DNA of 64,000 bases from Klebsormidium nitens (Eukaryota > Streptophyta > Klebsormidiophyceae > Klebsormidiales > Klebsormidiaceae), in the NCBI GenBank assembly GCA_000708835.1, contig DF237094.1, positions 109,045 through 173,044 of the forward strand, written 5' to 3'. The notes beneath the pieces were generated by a model. The model had not been told where the DNA came from and made no database searches. It saw nothing but the letters and a program-made list of their open reading frames with translations. The number at the start of each line of letters is the position of its first letter. Position 1 is the stretch's first letter. Positions 46,369 to 57,679 of this stretch are shown in pieces. The translations under genes were made by a program, and so were the position numbers.

Positions 46369-46780
46369 ATGTTTTGACCGTCACCAGCTTAAATTGTTGA
46401 ATTTCCCCACTTACGTTCCACGTCACCGCATGTTGGCAAAAGCGTCATGGTCACAGAATACTGTACCACGAACAAGAAAGCACTTCACAAACCTTTTCAG
46501 CAGATGAAGCAAACTCCTGACTCAGTCTGGTGGTAAGAGATCAGGAGGGCTCAACCCCGCTAAGTCATGCGAGAAGTCCCAGAAATAAGCTGGCCACAAG
46601 ACCCGGCAAACTCTCAAGCCACTGGAGGTAACCAAACGCCTTAGGATGACGGGGAGCAACTCTCCGACCGACTGCGCTGCTTCCGAATGTTTTCCATGAG
46701 CTCTCTTGACCAGAAATGCCGGTCTCTGTTTCTCGCTACAGATGCTTTACAGCGACCGAGGTGCACCCCCGACCAAAGTC

Positions 46781-46898
46781 GCTCCTTTCCACAGCGTTAT
46801 AGAAGCTGCTCTTGACCAAAAACCAGTATCTCAAGTCACGCGCTCTTTTTCCAGAGCGTTATAAAAGCTGCTCTTGACCAAGAACCAGTATCTCAAGT
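46781..46898. repeat. two-copy direct repeat of about 57 bp
   Basis: Units 46781-46836 and 46842-46898 share 'gcgttata.aagctgctc' and 'ttgacca.gaaccagtatctcaagt' with a few differences. Confidence 0.85.
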
Positions 46899-47099
46899 AG
46901 TGCTACAGTACTTACAGCAAAGTCTATCGCGCTGCTTCCTAGAGCGACAAGTGAGCTGTGCTGGGAATCAAAAGGGACGGCAAGGGACGTGAAGGAGCGG
47001 AGTCTAAGATGCTCACCCTGCGATTCGTCCGTTTGCTGACGGCCAAAGCGTACCGCTGCCAAGGGAAGACGCCGGCCCGTCCGGAACATGCAACGGAAC

Positions 47100-47270
47100 T
47101 TGCAGCAGAACACCCACGGAAAGGGGACGGACGCGGACGGAACATGCACGGATCGTGGACGGTACACGGACGGAACGGGGATGGACGGGGACGGAACGGG
47201 GACGGAACGCGCACGGAACGCGGACGGAACGGGGACGGAACGAGGACGGAACGGGGGCGGTATGGCCCGG
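47100..47270. repeat. GGACGGAAC minisatellite
   Basis: Irregular six- and twelve-base units of 'ggacggaacggg' type, for example 'acggggacggaacg' repeated with variants. They create long open frames on both strands (RSVPVPS or NGDGTRTERG) that should not be taken as genes. A similar GGACG rhythm occurs within the coding region at 8135-9440. Confidence 0.85.
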
Positions 47271-47601
47271 ACAGAACATAAATGGCCGAATAAAATGGCC
47301 GGAAATGTGATCTGTAATCTGTGATAGCTAAGAATGATTTTGTGCAAGAGAAATTCGGAGACGTTAAAAGCTGAACTTTAAGACAGAGTGGTCAAGGCAC
47401 CCAGGCCTCTTGTGAATCTCGCAAGAAAGGGGTGTTCCGCTTGAACAGTTCATCCCACCTACGGTCGAATCGTCGAAGGCCACAACTGAAGTGCTTTCAA
47501 ATATCTGGCGAGTGTTGGAAGGTGGCAAGAATTGAATGAGAGGCCTTATTGGGCTGATAACAGTCCAGAAAATGTCAGCAACTTAGGAGAAAGCTGTAGA
47601 C

Positions 47602-47734
47602 GCGCCTCAAATGTCGCCGCCCTTGCTGCTTCGGGGAACGGTCGGAACCGCCCAAGCTCGGAAGCGCAAACGGTCGGAACCGCCAAAGGACCCCCGTTGA
47701 GTTCAAGCAGCAAGGGCGGCGACATTTGAGGCGC
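47602..47734. mobile_element. MITE-like element with perfect 30-bp terminal inverted repeats
   Basis: 47602-47631 and 47705-47734 are exact reverse complements (left starts 'gcgcctcaaatgtcgccg', right ends 'cgacatttgaggcgc'). The 73-base interior has two 'acggtcggaaccgcc' direct repeats and no coding capacity. The perfect ends suggest recent origin or gene conversion. Related to 45929-46068. Confidence 0.8.
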
Positions 47735-47829
47735 TCCTCCACTCACCTGGTCGCCTTTGCGGGCTTCGTGTCCATCCGTTGCATAAGGTGACAAGTCAGC
47801 GTCCGATTGCTCTAATCGTTTGGCTCTTC

Positions 47830-48003
47830 ACTCCGGCCTACCAAACGTCGGAATCTTGCTCGCAGAAAGTCGACGTCTTGGCGACACTTGGACTGGGGCT
47901 TCCGCTCGCATGTCGCCCGGACTCGCGGAATGCCAAACAGAGGCGGCTCTTGCGGCCGCAAAAACGCAGACTTCTGGCGCTCCCTTGCCGTTGGTATCAG
48001 CCT
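47830..48003 (-). other. exon-like segment
   Basis: After TTTTCAG on the minus strand an open stretch reads ADTNGKGAPEVCVFAAARAA, then SVWHSASPGDMRAEAPVQV. No family recognised. It may belong to the same unresolved minus-strand set as 48771-48843, 49926-50043 and 50879-50962. Confidence 0.25.
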
Positions 48004-48177
48004 GAAAATGAGATGAGCACCTCAGTATCCGGGCTTTCAGCAGCGAGTCAAGCACCCCCTTACCTGAGTTTACTTCTATTGCACGCGAGTTTCTGTGACA
48101 GGAGCAACTTCTCCAGTTAGCGAAACAGGGACTGCTATCCTCCTCAGGAATCGCAAAGCATTCCCTCTTAAAGCCCT

Positions 48178-48480
48178 GCCCGCCAGAGCCAGTNNNNNNN
48201 NNNNNNNNNNNNNNNNNNNNNNNNNNNNNNNNNNNNNNNNNNNNNNNNNNNNNNNNNNNNNNNNNNNNNNNNNNNNNNNNNNNNNNNNNNNNNNNNNNNN
48301 NNNNNNNNNNNNNNNNNNNNNNNNNNNNNNNNNNNNNNNNNNNNNNNNNNNNNNNNNNNNNNNNNNNNNNNNNNNNNNNNNNNNNNNNNNNNNNNNNNNN
48401 NNNNNNNNNNNNNNNNNNNNNNNNNNNNNNNNNNNNNNNNNNNNNNNNNNNNNNNNNNNNNNNNNNNNGCCCGCCAGAGC
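48178..48480. other. assembly gap (N at 48194-48468) flanked by a 12-base direct repeat
   Basis: 275 N. 'gcccgccagagc' lies directly left (48178-48189) and right (48469-48480) of the gap, which suggests an unresolved tandem repeat. Open frames running through the gap are artefacts. Confidence 0.95.
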
Positions 48481-48770
48481 TATTCGGAGACAGCAACCTC
48501 AGACAACTCGGCAGACACGCACCGAACAATCGCATGAAAGCAGCTTCAAGGGGGAGCGGAACGGGAACTTCAATCCGAATCAGACAGATACAAAGCAAGG
48601 GTAGAACAGAAGCACCATCTCTAGTTAGACGACGAACGATTCAAATCCTCCTGTGAAAGCGCAAACCATTTCCGATTACGCCCTGCATCAGCAAAAAGAA
48701 GCATAAAAGGCGGTGGGACCAGTAGGTCGAGGCAAACTTTCGCAAAAGCCTGGGACTGAGGTGCTCACTT

Positions 48771-48843
48771 GGGCTTCTAAGCAGCAACGACGCTTGCACC
48801 CCGTCTAGAACGACCACGAAGAAGAGTTGTAGATGGTTTCCTG
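48771..48843 (-). other. exon-like module with GTGAGCACC donor
   Basis: Flanked by GTTGCAG and AAGTGAGCACC on the minus strand. The best frame reads NHLQLFFVVVLDGVQASLLL, hydrophobic. It resembles the modules at 49926-50043 and 50879-50962 in position of Asn, the hydrophobic run and the splice context. Confidence 0.3.
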
Positions 48844-49444
48844 CAACGGGCAGGGAGAATGTTATAGCGGCAGGATAAGGTAAAACCTAACGAGCTGCAA
48901 CTCTAAGCAGATAAGTTCATCTACCAACCTGCGGATAGATTGAAGAGAGCTTTCTGACGGTGAACGTTCAGGAGCTGCCCGCAAACCCAAGTTGCCAGCA
49001 AATCTCGAAGGCGACTTCGTTTGGTGGATCCAGCTTGTCAAATCAAAAGGGGTCTGACATTCCCCGCCGCTGCGTGCGAAGCGACTAAGCTTATGGATTT
49101 GGAACAGCGCAAATCCAAAGCAGCGCTCAGCTGATGTAACAGACAGACTCCTTGTTCGCTGAACTAAAGGCAGACTGATCCGGAGTGTTCAGACACTCAG
49201 CATCTACTGTGAATTCTGCTCCGTGAACACATCACCAACTGAACACAATCACCGAGCTCGATCGATCAGATTGTGGAGCACTCACCAGAGAAATTGACAT
49301 CTCAGGACTGCGACTCCCAAGCGCTTCATCTGACGTCACTTCACTGACGTCCTCACGCATCCACGCAAATTGTGCCGCTTGCAGCTTCGCACGCGCGGGT
49401 GCTTCTCACTCCGCGGTCGCCCGCACACCTGGAAGGAAAAGGGC

Positions 49445-49894
49445 GAGCACCTCAGACCCTGTCCTTGGGCAGTCACGAAAAGCACCCGCCTTTGCATCCC
49501 GGTGTTAGAAATATGCCTTCTCGGGTGCACCTGTGGAGAAAAACGCCTATGGGAACCAGCTTTCCCGGCATACGCACAGACGACTTACAAGGTCTAGGCA
49601 AAGCCCCGACCAACGCGCTGCCTGCAGAGCCGGTAAAGTGGGCTGGCCCCATTCTATCGTCGGCAGCCCTGCAGAAAAGTGGCGGGGGGAGAAACTGGCC
49701 AAGAAACAACCCCCCCGGAGTGCAAACAGACGACTTACAGGACCGGGGCAGAGTCCCGACTGCAAGCGATGTTTGCCTGAGCCGGGAGATGAGCTGCTCT
49801 TGGCCCTACGACGTATGAGGAGGACAGACTCGAAAGCGGAATGCAAAGAGGGGGCTTTCTGCTTTGCGCACAAGGGCCAGGGTCTGAGGTGCTC
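49445..49894. mobile_element. repeat element A, about 450 bp, with inverted ends
   Basis: The left end 'gagcacctcagaccctgtcctt' is complementary to the right end '(aaggg)ccagggtctgaggtgctc'. The interior shares 'gcatcccggtgttagaaa', 'ttcacctgtggagaaaa' or 'gcacctgtggagaaaaa', and 'gccggtaaagtgggctggcc' with element B. Homology extends about 100 bases beyond the left end, so a plain tandem duplication of a region with inverted ends is also possible. Confidence 0.65.
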
Positions 49895-49925
49895 ACCATG
49901 ATAAAAGAGGGGTTAATCTCTTCAT

Positions 49926-50043
49926 AGAGCTTCGCTTGCAGGATTTGCTCGTTTCAGGAACTGCAGTCCGGCGAAAGTACGACGGATGCTCCCCATTTCA
50001 AAGTCGCCGCACCAATGGATCGCCCAGACCGCCACCACGCCGT
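49926..50043 (-). other. exon-like segment ending in a stop
   Basis: After TTGCAG on the minus strand (50043/50044) an open stretch reads NGVVAVWAIHWCGDFEMGSI, then RRTFAGLQFLKRANPASEAL and TGA at about 49926. It is strongly protein-like. A short relative lies at 50395-50440 (DCGDFKTSDVRK, donor GTGAGCCCC). Could be the last exon of an unresolved gene. Family not recognised. Confidence 0.35.
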
Positions 50044-50536
50044 TTGCTGCAAGGAAACTGTCTCAGTCAGCAACATAACAGCCCTGGCCAAAAACAAGTG
50101 ACGTCAGAAGGGTGACGGGATGTGACACTGACGAGATGTTTTGCGTGAGGTTTGATTGACGGCAAGCCACTAAGGCACAGTCAGCCTAGCTGGACAGCCA
50201 TCTCGGTCCTCTGAATGCGGGCTCTCCCGCTGGACAGCCATCTTAGTGTTCCCTCGTTTGGGTGAATTTGCAGGATTGGCAGACCCGGCCGAAGTATGAA
50301 GGCAGCGATCCCCTATTTGTTTGACCAAACCAGGCTGAGTCATCGTCAATCTCGAGAAGAGTGCTAGGCGAAAAAGCTAGAGAGGGGCTCACCTTTCTGA
50401 CGTCAGATGTCTTGAAGTCGCCGCAATCTGACGTCATTCACATTTAAATAGCGCCCCACACCAATTGCAGACGCCGCTTCTTGCGCGATCGCGCTTCTCG
50501 GCCTCCGTTCGCCGGCATACCTGGAAGGGAAAGTGC

Positions 50537-50876
50537 GAGCACCTCAGACCCTGTCCTTTGCGCAGCCACAGAAGCACCCCTCTGTGCATCCCGGTGTTAG
50601 AAAAGCATCATCTTCGCAGCCCGGGAGGTTCACCTGTGGAGAAAAGACCTATGGGTAACCAGCTTCCCGGGATACGCACAGACCACTTACATGGGCGGCG
50701 CAAAGCCTTAACCAAAGGGCGCTGCTTGCAGAGCCGGTAAAGTGGGCTGGCCCCATTCTATCGTTGGCAGCCCTGCACAAAAGTGGCGGGGGGAGAAATT
50801 GGAGGAGAGAAAGACAGACAAGGATGCCAAGGAGGGGCTTTGGGCTTGCCGCACAAGGGCAGGGTCTGAGGTGCTC
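50537..50876. mobile_element. repeat element B, about 340 bp, with inverted ends
   Basis: The left end 'gagcacctcagaccctgtcc' pairs with the right end 'gggcagggtctgaggtgctc'. The interior is about 80% identical to element A where shared, with a deletion of about 110 bases relative to it. Confidence 0.65.
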
Positions 50877-50878
50877 AC

Positions 50879-50962
50879 CTTTGTGTAACTTAGCGTTGCG
50901 CCAACTGCAAACTGAACGTAGAATCGCCAGTATGACAGCAACACTGTTGTCCCCCAGCCCCT
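50879..50962 (-). other. exon-like module with GTGAGCACC donor
   Basis: Flanked by TTCTGCAG and AAAG|GTGAGCACC on the minus strand. Reads LGDNSVAVILAILRSVCSWR, then NAKLHK. The donor itself is part of the inverted end of element B. Confidence 0.3.
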
Positions 50963-51049
50963 GCAGAAAACAGTCATGTTCAGTGGAGAGTAGCTTGAGA
51001 GGAGATGACAAATCATTGTTTACCTGTGACAAATTGGATCAGGGAATGA

Positions 51050-53820
51050 GAGCGGGATCTGCCTGAACGAAGGATGACTTCATTGAAAAGAAGGACAAGG
51101 ACTGACTTTGTTAACAGGCTCTTGTCGCGTGGCCTGCACACGTCTTCCAGTTGCGTACAGTAACGCATGACCTACTTCTAATAAATTCGCATGCTTGGCT
51201 GCCAAACTGGACCGCACACCTTCCTTGAGAAACATGCAAGCAGTGCACTCCGCTCAGATGCCCAGCCTGCCGGCACCATAAGCAAAAACTTTGTGTTTGT
51301 TCATAAGACAGAAAATAGACACAGAAGAGCCAAGTCGCAAAACGAGAGGGACCGAAGTGCTGACCCAAGGAGAGCCTCGGAGATAAGAGCGGCGGTTGAA
51401 GAGAGTAGGACGTCAAGTTCTGGAGGCTGCGCTTGAACCAGGTCCATGTGTCTACTCCAGAAAGTAAACGGGATCTCAGGTAAAATGCACCAGGATAGGA
51501 CTCTGATTCTGAGCCAAACAGAAGGGAGGAGACAAAATGAAGGGGCGTCGAGAAATTTAACGAGGCAAAACTGGAAGCCTGTGCTCAGGAAGCTTACTTC
51601 TCCTCGCACATCAAGAGTTGCGAATGTGAGAACCTAGGTACAACTCGAAATCGCTAGAAGCGCTAAGCTGAAGAAGGCTATATTCAATCTAGGACAACTG
51701 GCAACCTTCCTGAACTGAGGCATCAGACACCAAAGGAAGCATCTGAGAGCACGCTTTTGCCAAAAGAACCTCATGCTTGATCGCAGGGCTGGCGCCTGTC
51801 TCGTGTGTAGTAGATCTGATGCTTCGCTGTGGTTAAAAGCCCTCAATTCTGCTACTTCTCAAAAGAAAGACCAGGGTCCATCCTAGAGAAACACCAAGCA
51901 GCAGGTCAGCTTGAAACCAGCCTTGTTCCCAGTGCCCCCTGCCACACTCGTTCTGCTTAAGAAACAATTGAGGAGCATAAAGAACCGCTCATATGAAAGC
52001 ATAGACTCACCTTGCTCCCTTTAGCCAGTGTCAGAGACTTGCAGGCAGCCCCTTGATGGAATGCTGAGCTGGAAGTGCGCGCTGTAATCTCCATTATAAC
52101 CACACAGCTCTGTGATCGATCTTGCTAGGCTGGCTTTGGCGGAGCGCTGGCGGAGTTCAAGTTTTGGAGGCAAGGACGCACTGCGAAATCTGCTGATTTG
52201 TGCTGGGTAAAGAAGTGAATGCCAAACAGTGGCCAAGACAACGAATTCATAGTTGCAGGAAAGCAGCGCAGCTTGAGAGACAGAGGTCAAAGCAGCCTGG
52301 AAGAGTCTCGGCACTCAGGCTGAGCTGCATTGCTGCCATCTAAGCTGCGTCAGCTCGCCCTCGTGCGCCCTCTCCTTCTGAGAAGGCACCTCTGAAAGCT
52401 GCGCTGGATCTCTGCATTGTCAGCGCGGAAGACAGCGAGCTACACCACGCAAGCAGAGCAAAGCGTTTGTCCTCAGCAAAACTCAGTCTCATGGCAGAAT
52501 GGCTGCCCGGTCTTCAGATTCCCTCAACCGGTCAAACTTTGAAGCGGGTGGGTGACGGTTCTGTGGACTACCCCGGTTTGTTGCGCTTGAGTCAGTCGGG
52601 CCACACAAATGATATACCAGGTTTGTGACGGTCACTTGAACCGGCACCTGCTGGGCTGTTAAAAGGCATGTTTCGACCGGGGCGTGACTACGGGGCCTAA
52701 AGACTGAGCAGCATGATAAAACCTCAGCCTGCCTAAACCCGGCTTCACTACCCGCGGCGCCGTAGCCCGCCGCGCCGGCACAGTTCATGGCGCCCCGCGT
52801 GGCCTGATCGAGGCGGCTGCCGCCTGCTGAGCTGCGCGCCCGCATTTGACCACTTTGAAATCCAGCTGTTGAGAGCTGGAAACAGCAGTGCTGATTGTGA
52901 ACGTGAAGTAGTCCTGAGCATAGCAGAAGCGCCTGAGAACTGGAGAACTAGGGGTGGAGAAGTGGCGCCGCTTTGGTCGCCGCAAAGTGCATGCCTTGCT
53001 TGGGGGAGCGGACCACCACAACTAGCATGAATGTTGCTGTCGCGCAAGGCAGTGGCCCCAGTAACACGGAAGCAGCCGAGAGGAAGTAGCCGGACCTAGG
53101 CAAGTGAGACTGGCCGATCTCAGTCATAGTGTGCATGCTGATTATCTTCCTGATAGCGTATACGTGTTTTGAGCTTTATTGTCATGGGCGTTGCCTTCAA
53201 TCCTTACAGAGTTGAACGCGTGCCTCTGTTGTACTTCTTGGGCCGCTCTTACAAGGGGGAACCTTCTTTTATTCTGTGAGAAGCAAAAACTTACAGCTGG
53301 AAAGTAATGCAAAGTCTGATCTGGCATACAAGTCGGGTACAAGTCCAAGTTTATTTTTGCGAAGAGTTTGATATGAGGTGTGTACATGTGAAGCGCATCC
53401 TCGAGTCGCCCGCTCTCTGGTGGGAAGAGAGTGACAGAAGCAGCAAGTCGATCAGCGCGATCATTCTGATGGTCGCTCTTTGTTCTCCTTCTTTTGAAAG
53501 AAAAGTGCGCTTGCTTCTTCGTCAATAACTCACTGAGTGGAAGCGATAAGCATGGTCATCACGTCTTCTGTCGGATTCAAAAGCTACGGCTCTTTTGACT
53601 TCTGTCCTCAACCTCGGTGCTAGCTAGCAATAGCCTCTTTTCTAACTCCATCTCTGGAGAGCAGTGTGCCTTGTTGTTTCCAAAGTCCTGTCCGGATGCT
53701 TGACGAAGTAAGGGAATTCCCTGGCAGCTAGTTGGAAGATGCAAGTGGTACTATGCATAGCCCATAGGTTCAGGCCCTAAATTGCCCGTCTGATGAGACG
53801 GGTACCATAACACAGGAGGC
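51050..53820. other. interval without resolved gene
   Basis: Minus-strand stretches at about 52190-52265 (NYEFVVLATVWHSLLYP) and 52985-53100 (ATFMLVVVVRSP) echo the hydrophobic modules to the left but lack intact splice sites. A hairpin lies at 53788-53805 (cccgtct-gatg-agacggg). No supportable complete gene. Confidence 0.35.
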
Positions 53821-53950
53821 CGAACGTGGTCACATGTTTCCGATGAAAGGGATGGTGAGACTACGGCCGCGCGCGACACCGCTAGTAATATTGGTGCCAG
53901 GACCTGGGCAGGGCCTTACACAGTGTGAAAGCCGCTGATGACTAGCAGCC

Positions 53951-54446
53951 ATGATGGCAGACATGTCGATGAGCACGGGGCTGAGCGGAGCTAAGACGTC
54001 GTATTCGAACGGTTTGTACCAAATCATCACTTTCCCTTCCCGCCTCCAGGAGAGCGGGAGCTCGATACTGTCCTTTGTCGTCAGAATTCTGGCATCGGAA
54101 TCACGTGCCTGGTCCACATGCACCATCATTCCCCTTTTCCTTTGCAGTGATCAGGTTTGACAAACGGAGGGCGTATGAGCTCCAGCTGAAAGGCGACCTT
54201 GTTGCGAAGATCACCGCAATCGGAGACTCGGCTTGGGCCACCATAGATTTCTGGGATGCACAAGGGAACAACGTGCAAACACCGGAGGTCGTCACCCTGT
54301 TTGGGCCGTTCGGGGGAGTGGTTCCCCTGAAGTATGGGCAATACCGGCTCGCTTGGCGGGATAAGTACAAGCTGAGCGTCGAAGGCGGGAGTACTTATCA
54401 TTTCACCCCCCCAAACGAAAGTTGGGTTTACATCACCGAAGCTTGA
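53951..54446 (+). CDS. small two-exon protein of unknown function, about 119 residues
   Basis: Seen: exon 2 (54148-54446) follows CCTTTTCCTTTGCAG and is clearly coding: VIRFDKRRAYELQLKGDLVA, WATIDFWDAQGNN, PLKYGQYRLAWRDKYKLSVE, PNESWVYITEA. The alternation of hydrophobic and polar residues with Gly/Asn turns suggests a beta-sandwich or lectin-like fold (inference). The proposed exon 1 (53951-54011, starting MMADMSMSTG) joins in phase, but its donor GTTTGT is weak. A protein-like minus-strand frame (53830-54129, containing SIELPLSWRREGKVMIWYKP) overlaps exon 1 and the intron, so the 5' end is uncertain. Family not recognised. Confidence 0.5.
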
Positions 54447-54564
54447 GTTTTTTGTGGAGTACGGTTTGTAGGAACAGAAGTTGCCACGCGAGTCCTTGCG
54501 CATGAACCATACATGGTCTCTAGCATCCCTGTCCATGAATATATCATCATGTGGGATGCAAAGA

Positions 54565-55430
54565 TGAATAAAGACGCAGGACGTCCCTGATTGCGCCCAG
54601 AACGCTTTTAATGGGCGCCGTGACTCCAGTGACGTGACACGTGCAAGGCAAGGAGCGCATCCACAAATCGAGGAGACGTTATTATGTGGGCTTAATAATC
54701 CTGACATGTCACGATGTTCCTATCTAGTTTATAAGCGTCTAATGAAAGCCAGATGTACTTTCCCCTGCGTTGAACTTTCAATCAAATGGAAATGAACGGC
54801 TGTCGAGATGTGTGAATACATGTGTCCGGTAAAATGTGTCTTTACCCACCAGAGCCAGAAGTGCACTAGCTAGTTGGCCCTATTGTGTTGAACGGCTTGA
54901 GCCGCCTCGCATCGACCCTACAGGGTCCGCGCACAGGCCTCGGTTAGGGCGGAGCTGGCCGACGCTGGACAATAAGTTTAAAGCATCGTTCGCATGCGGT
55001 CAGTGCGCGGCTACCACGGGACCATGACGTCACCACAGTCCAGTTCGTAATCAAGACCTGGCTGGCGTCCTATTTTCGGCGCCGCACGTTATCATCCTAA
55101 ACCGCATTGCATGCCTTTATGAACAGTTTCTGCAGGGAGACAGGGACGCTCATGGAGTTTACTTAGCACTTCCGTTAACAAACTTGCATGAAAGGGTCAA
55201 CCGTCTCGCCGCCCGTCTCGCCGTAACTCTTCTCATTCTTGCACACGCACTGCTTACGCGAACTACTGATGCGCGTTTTGAGGCTTCTCACCTTTCCACG
55301 TTCAGAAACGCGTATTTAGGTTCGAAAGACGTGCACGGCGTCGACCACCTTTTTAAGCCCCTGGGCGAGGATTATACGGAGGCAGCAACTATCGGGGGCG
55401 CCGGCGCCTTCTTTGAGCCGAGATGCTGAT
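54565..55430. repeat. decayed direct duplication, left copy (matches about 56560-57295)
   Basis: Shared landmarks in order: 'ttaatcctgaca.gt' (54696; 56605), 'taagcgtcta.t.aaagccaga' (54734; 56631), 'ccctgcgtt', 'cgagccgcct.g.atcgac' (54895; 56785) and 'tgcacggcgt..accac.cttttaagcccctg' (55332; 57209), followed by 'ggcgaggatta..cggaggc'. About 70% identical. No intact gene in either copy. Confidence 0.7.
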
Positions 55431-56559
55431 GGCACTCTTGTCTCCAGAGTAGAGTTCCTGTCGTCCTTTCTTTTAGCGGTCGGCTCCCGTTTTCCAGATT
55501 GGCGCAACGTCCACTTTGGTTGGCTCTGCGGTCTCTCGTTGCTGCGCATTGCCAAAACGAACTTGCTGGGACGCTTCACCATTGGAGGTGTTCAACCGAG
55601 TTGCCCAAGACTGCACGTGCGACCGGGGCGCGGCGGGCCCGGGGCACAGACTGCTTGCGTTGCTCGCGGCCGCGGCTTACAATCTCGTGGGCCCCTAAAC
55701 CCCGCGCGGCTTCAACCCGGGCCGCCGGCGCCGCCGCATGATTGATGTTGCGTCAGGGGCTCAGAAGACGTGGCGTTTTGCTTGACTTTTCGTGTGTCTA
55801 CAGTCACAGTGGAAGAACAGGACTAGGAGCGATACCAGCAATATGGATCATGATGCAGGCGCCCGGGGAGAAGGCAGCGGGAGTCGATGAGCGAGCGAAG
55901 AGGACGGAGCCTGATCTGGGCAAGTGACACCTGTTGAGCTTGATTGAGATCGTTTCCGTCAGCACCTCTTGCCTGCCCAGCCTCCTCTTTGCACTCTGAC
56001 TGCGGTGGCGGTTTTACGAGCGCCCAGTAGACCTTCAATCTAGCTTTTAAAAGCAACCACGTACTACAGCTGAAGTTGGTTCATGCAGAGTGATTGGCTA
56101 GCTGACGCCTCAGGATCTTCAGGTCTACTGGAATGAAAAGGATAATCTTGGAAACGGATTGGCTAGCTGATTGTTCTGACATGAACGGTAACAAGTTCCT
56201 CAAGGACATTCTCTGGCTGCTGCCAATATTCAAAGGAGACGGGTCGCTTGCTCTGCCATCTACACAAGCTTCTGCTGGATGTAATTGCAACTCGTCTGTG
56301 TTGCATACCCGCACCCGGTCTTTCGCCCCTGATTTGATTCCATGGAACAATTCCAAGGAACAAAAACTGCACTCTCAACGTACGACTCGTATCTGATATT
56401 CTTGCATAGTACGGCCGAGAATGTTGTCTTTATTCGAGCAATCTCTTGTCTTGAATTCCGGTTACGTAATTATTCAATGTATTGATGGCCCCGCATGAAT
56501 GCGCCACAGACACGCGCGGTCTATATGCCTTGTGATGCGGCGCGGGCCGCGAGCACGAC

Positions 56560-57295
56560 ACCGCACATTTGCAAAAGGAGAAAACGGTCTGTACGCGTCT
56601 CATTAATCCTGACACGTTGTTCACGAGCTTCTAAGCGTCTACTTAAAGCCAGACTTGCTCCCCCTGCGTTTGACTGCATGCGCATGCCATATGATCATCT
56701 AGAAGGATATTCTGCAGGGATCTGCATGTCCTGTCAGTCATGTTATTAGTCCCAGAGCCAGATTGTATGAGCAGTAGGAGGGCTCGAGCCGCCTTGAATC
56801 GACTTCATGGTCCACCAGCGCGCGCGGCGGCAGCTTTGGTGGCCACTGCACGTCATGCCGGCTGGCCGCTTGGCAACAGGTGAAAAAACAGAGTGGTTTG
56901 CATGCGGGCATGAGAGTCGAAAGCGCCACGAAGTCACTGACCCGGAGTCGAATGCATAAATCATTACCATCTTGTCGATGCCCACCATCACCACTCTAAC
57001 TGCATGAAAGTTGGTGAAGACGAGACACTTAACATAAGGACGCTCACGGGGTTGGCCCTCAGATCTTGCAAGCAAATGGCCCAGCCGCTTGGTGCAACAC
57101 TTTTCGCAGCTACAAGCACTATTTACTCGAAGCACTCGCTCGAGGCTTATCAGGTCTTAGAGCGCTACTTTTTTGCGTCAGCGGTTCTCGTAGGCTTCGA
57201 GAGACCTGCACGGCGTTAGCCACCCTTTTGAAGCCCCTGCGCGAGGAGTCTAGAGAGGCGGCTACCTTCGGGGGCGCCTCCTTTGAGGTGATACT
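56560..57295. repeat. decayed direct duplication, right copy
   Basis: See the left copy at 54565-55430. Spacing of about 1.9 kb between matching points is roughly constant, as expected for a single tandem duplication that has since drifted. Confidence 0.7.
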
Positions 57296-57679
57296 TGCCT
57301 CGGGCGTAGTGCTCAGAAGATCCTGCAAGTGGAGAGATGTACAAGTGATCGAACGAGGGCTCGGGTTGGGACTGTAATGCTTTAAGTATCTCGCTAGCTG
57401 CTCTGCAGTCTCCGCCTAAAGCCAAGTGGTAAACTCAAACCGGCCGCCTAAGGAGTTAAAGAAATGGTGAACAGAATAAAATACAAGCCAAGTATATAAA
57501 GGCATTCTCTGAAGTTTGGACCAAGAGCTCGATGGTTCACAAACAACAAATGTTGCGCGAGTAGCGTAGACACAGCAGGCGGAAAGAATCGAAAGCCCAT
57601 GAACATGGCAACAGCCCGGAAGCTCTGAAAGAGAGTGTGCAAGATCAAGCAGTATCTCAAGTCTTCAGCGAACGGCTGC

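Noticed and set aside
46859-47347. Pro/Ser/Arg repeat protein on the minus strand
   Set aside because: Created by the GGACGGAAC minisatellite; equally open frames occur on the other strand, and no start or splice context supports it.
47828-48604. Long frames on both strands through 48.2-48.5 kb
   Set aside because: They run through the 275-N gap and are artefacts of unknown sequence.
53785-53830. Hammerhead ribozyme suggested by CTGATGA next to a hairpin
   Set aside because: The conserved GAAA after stem II and the cleavage-site core are absent. It is only a seven-base-pair hairpin.
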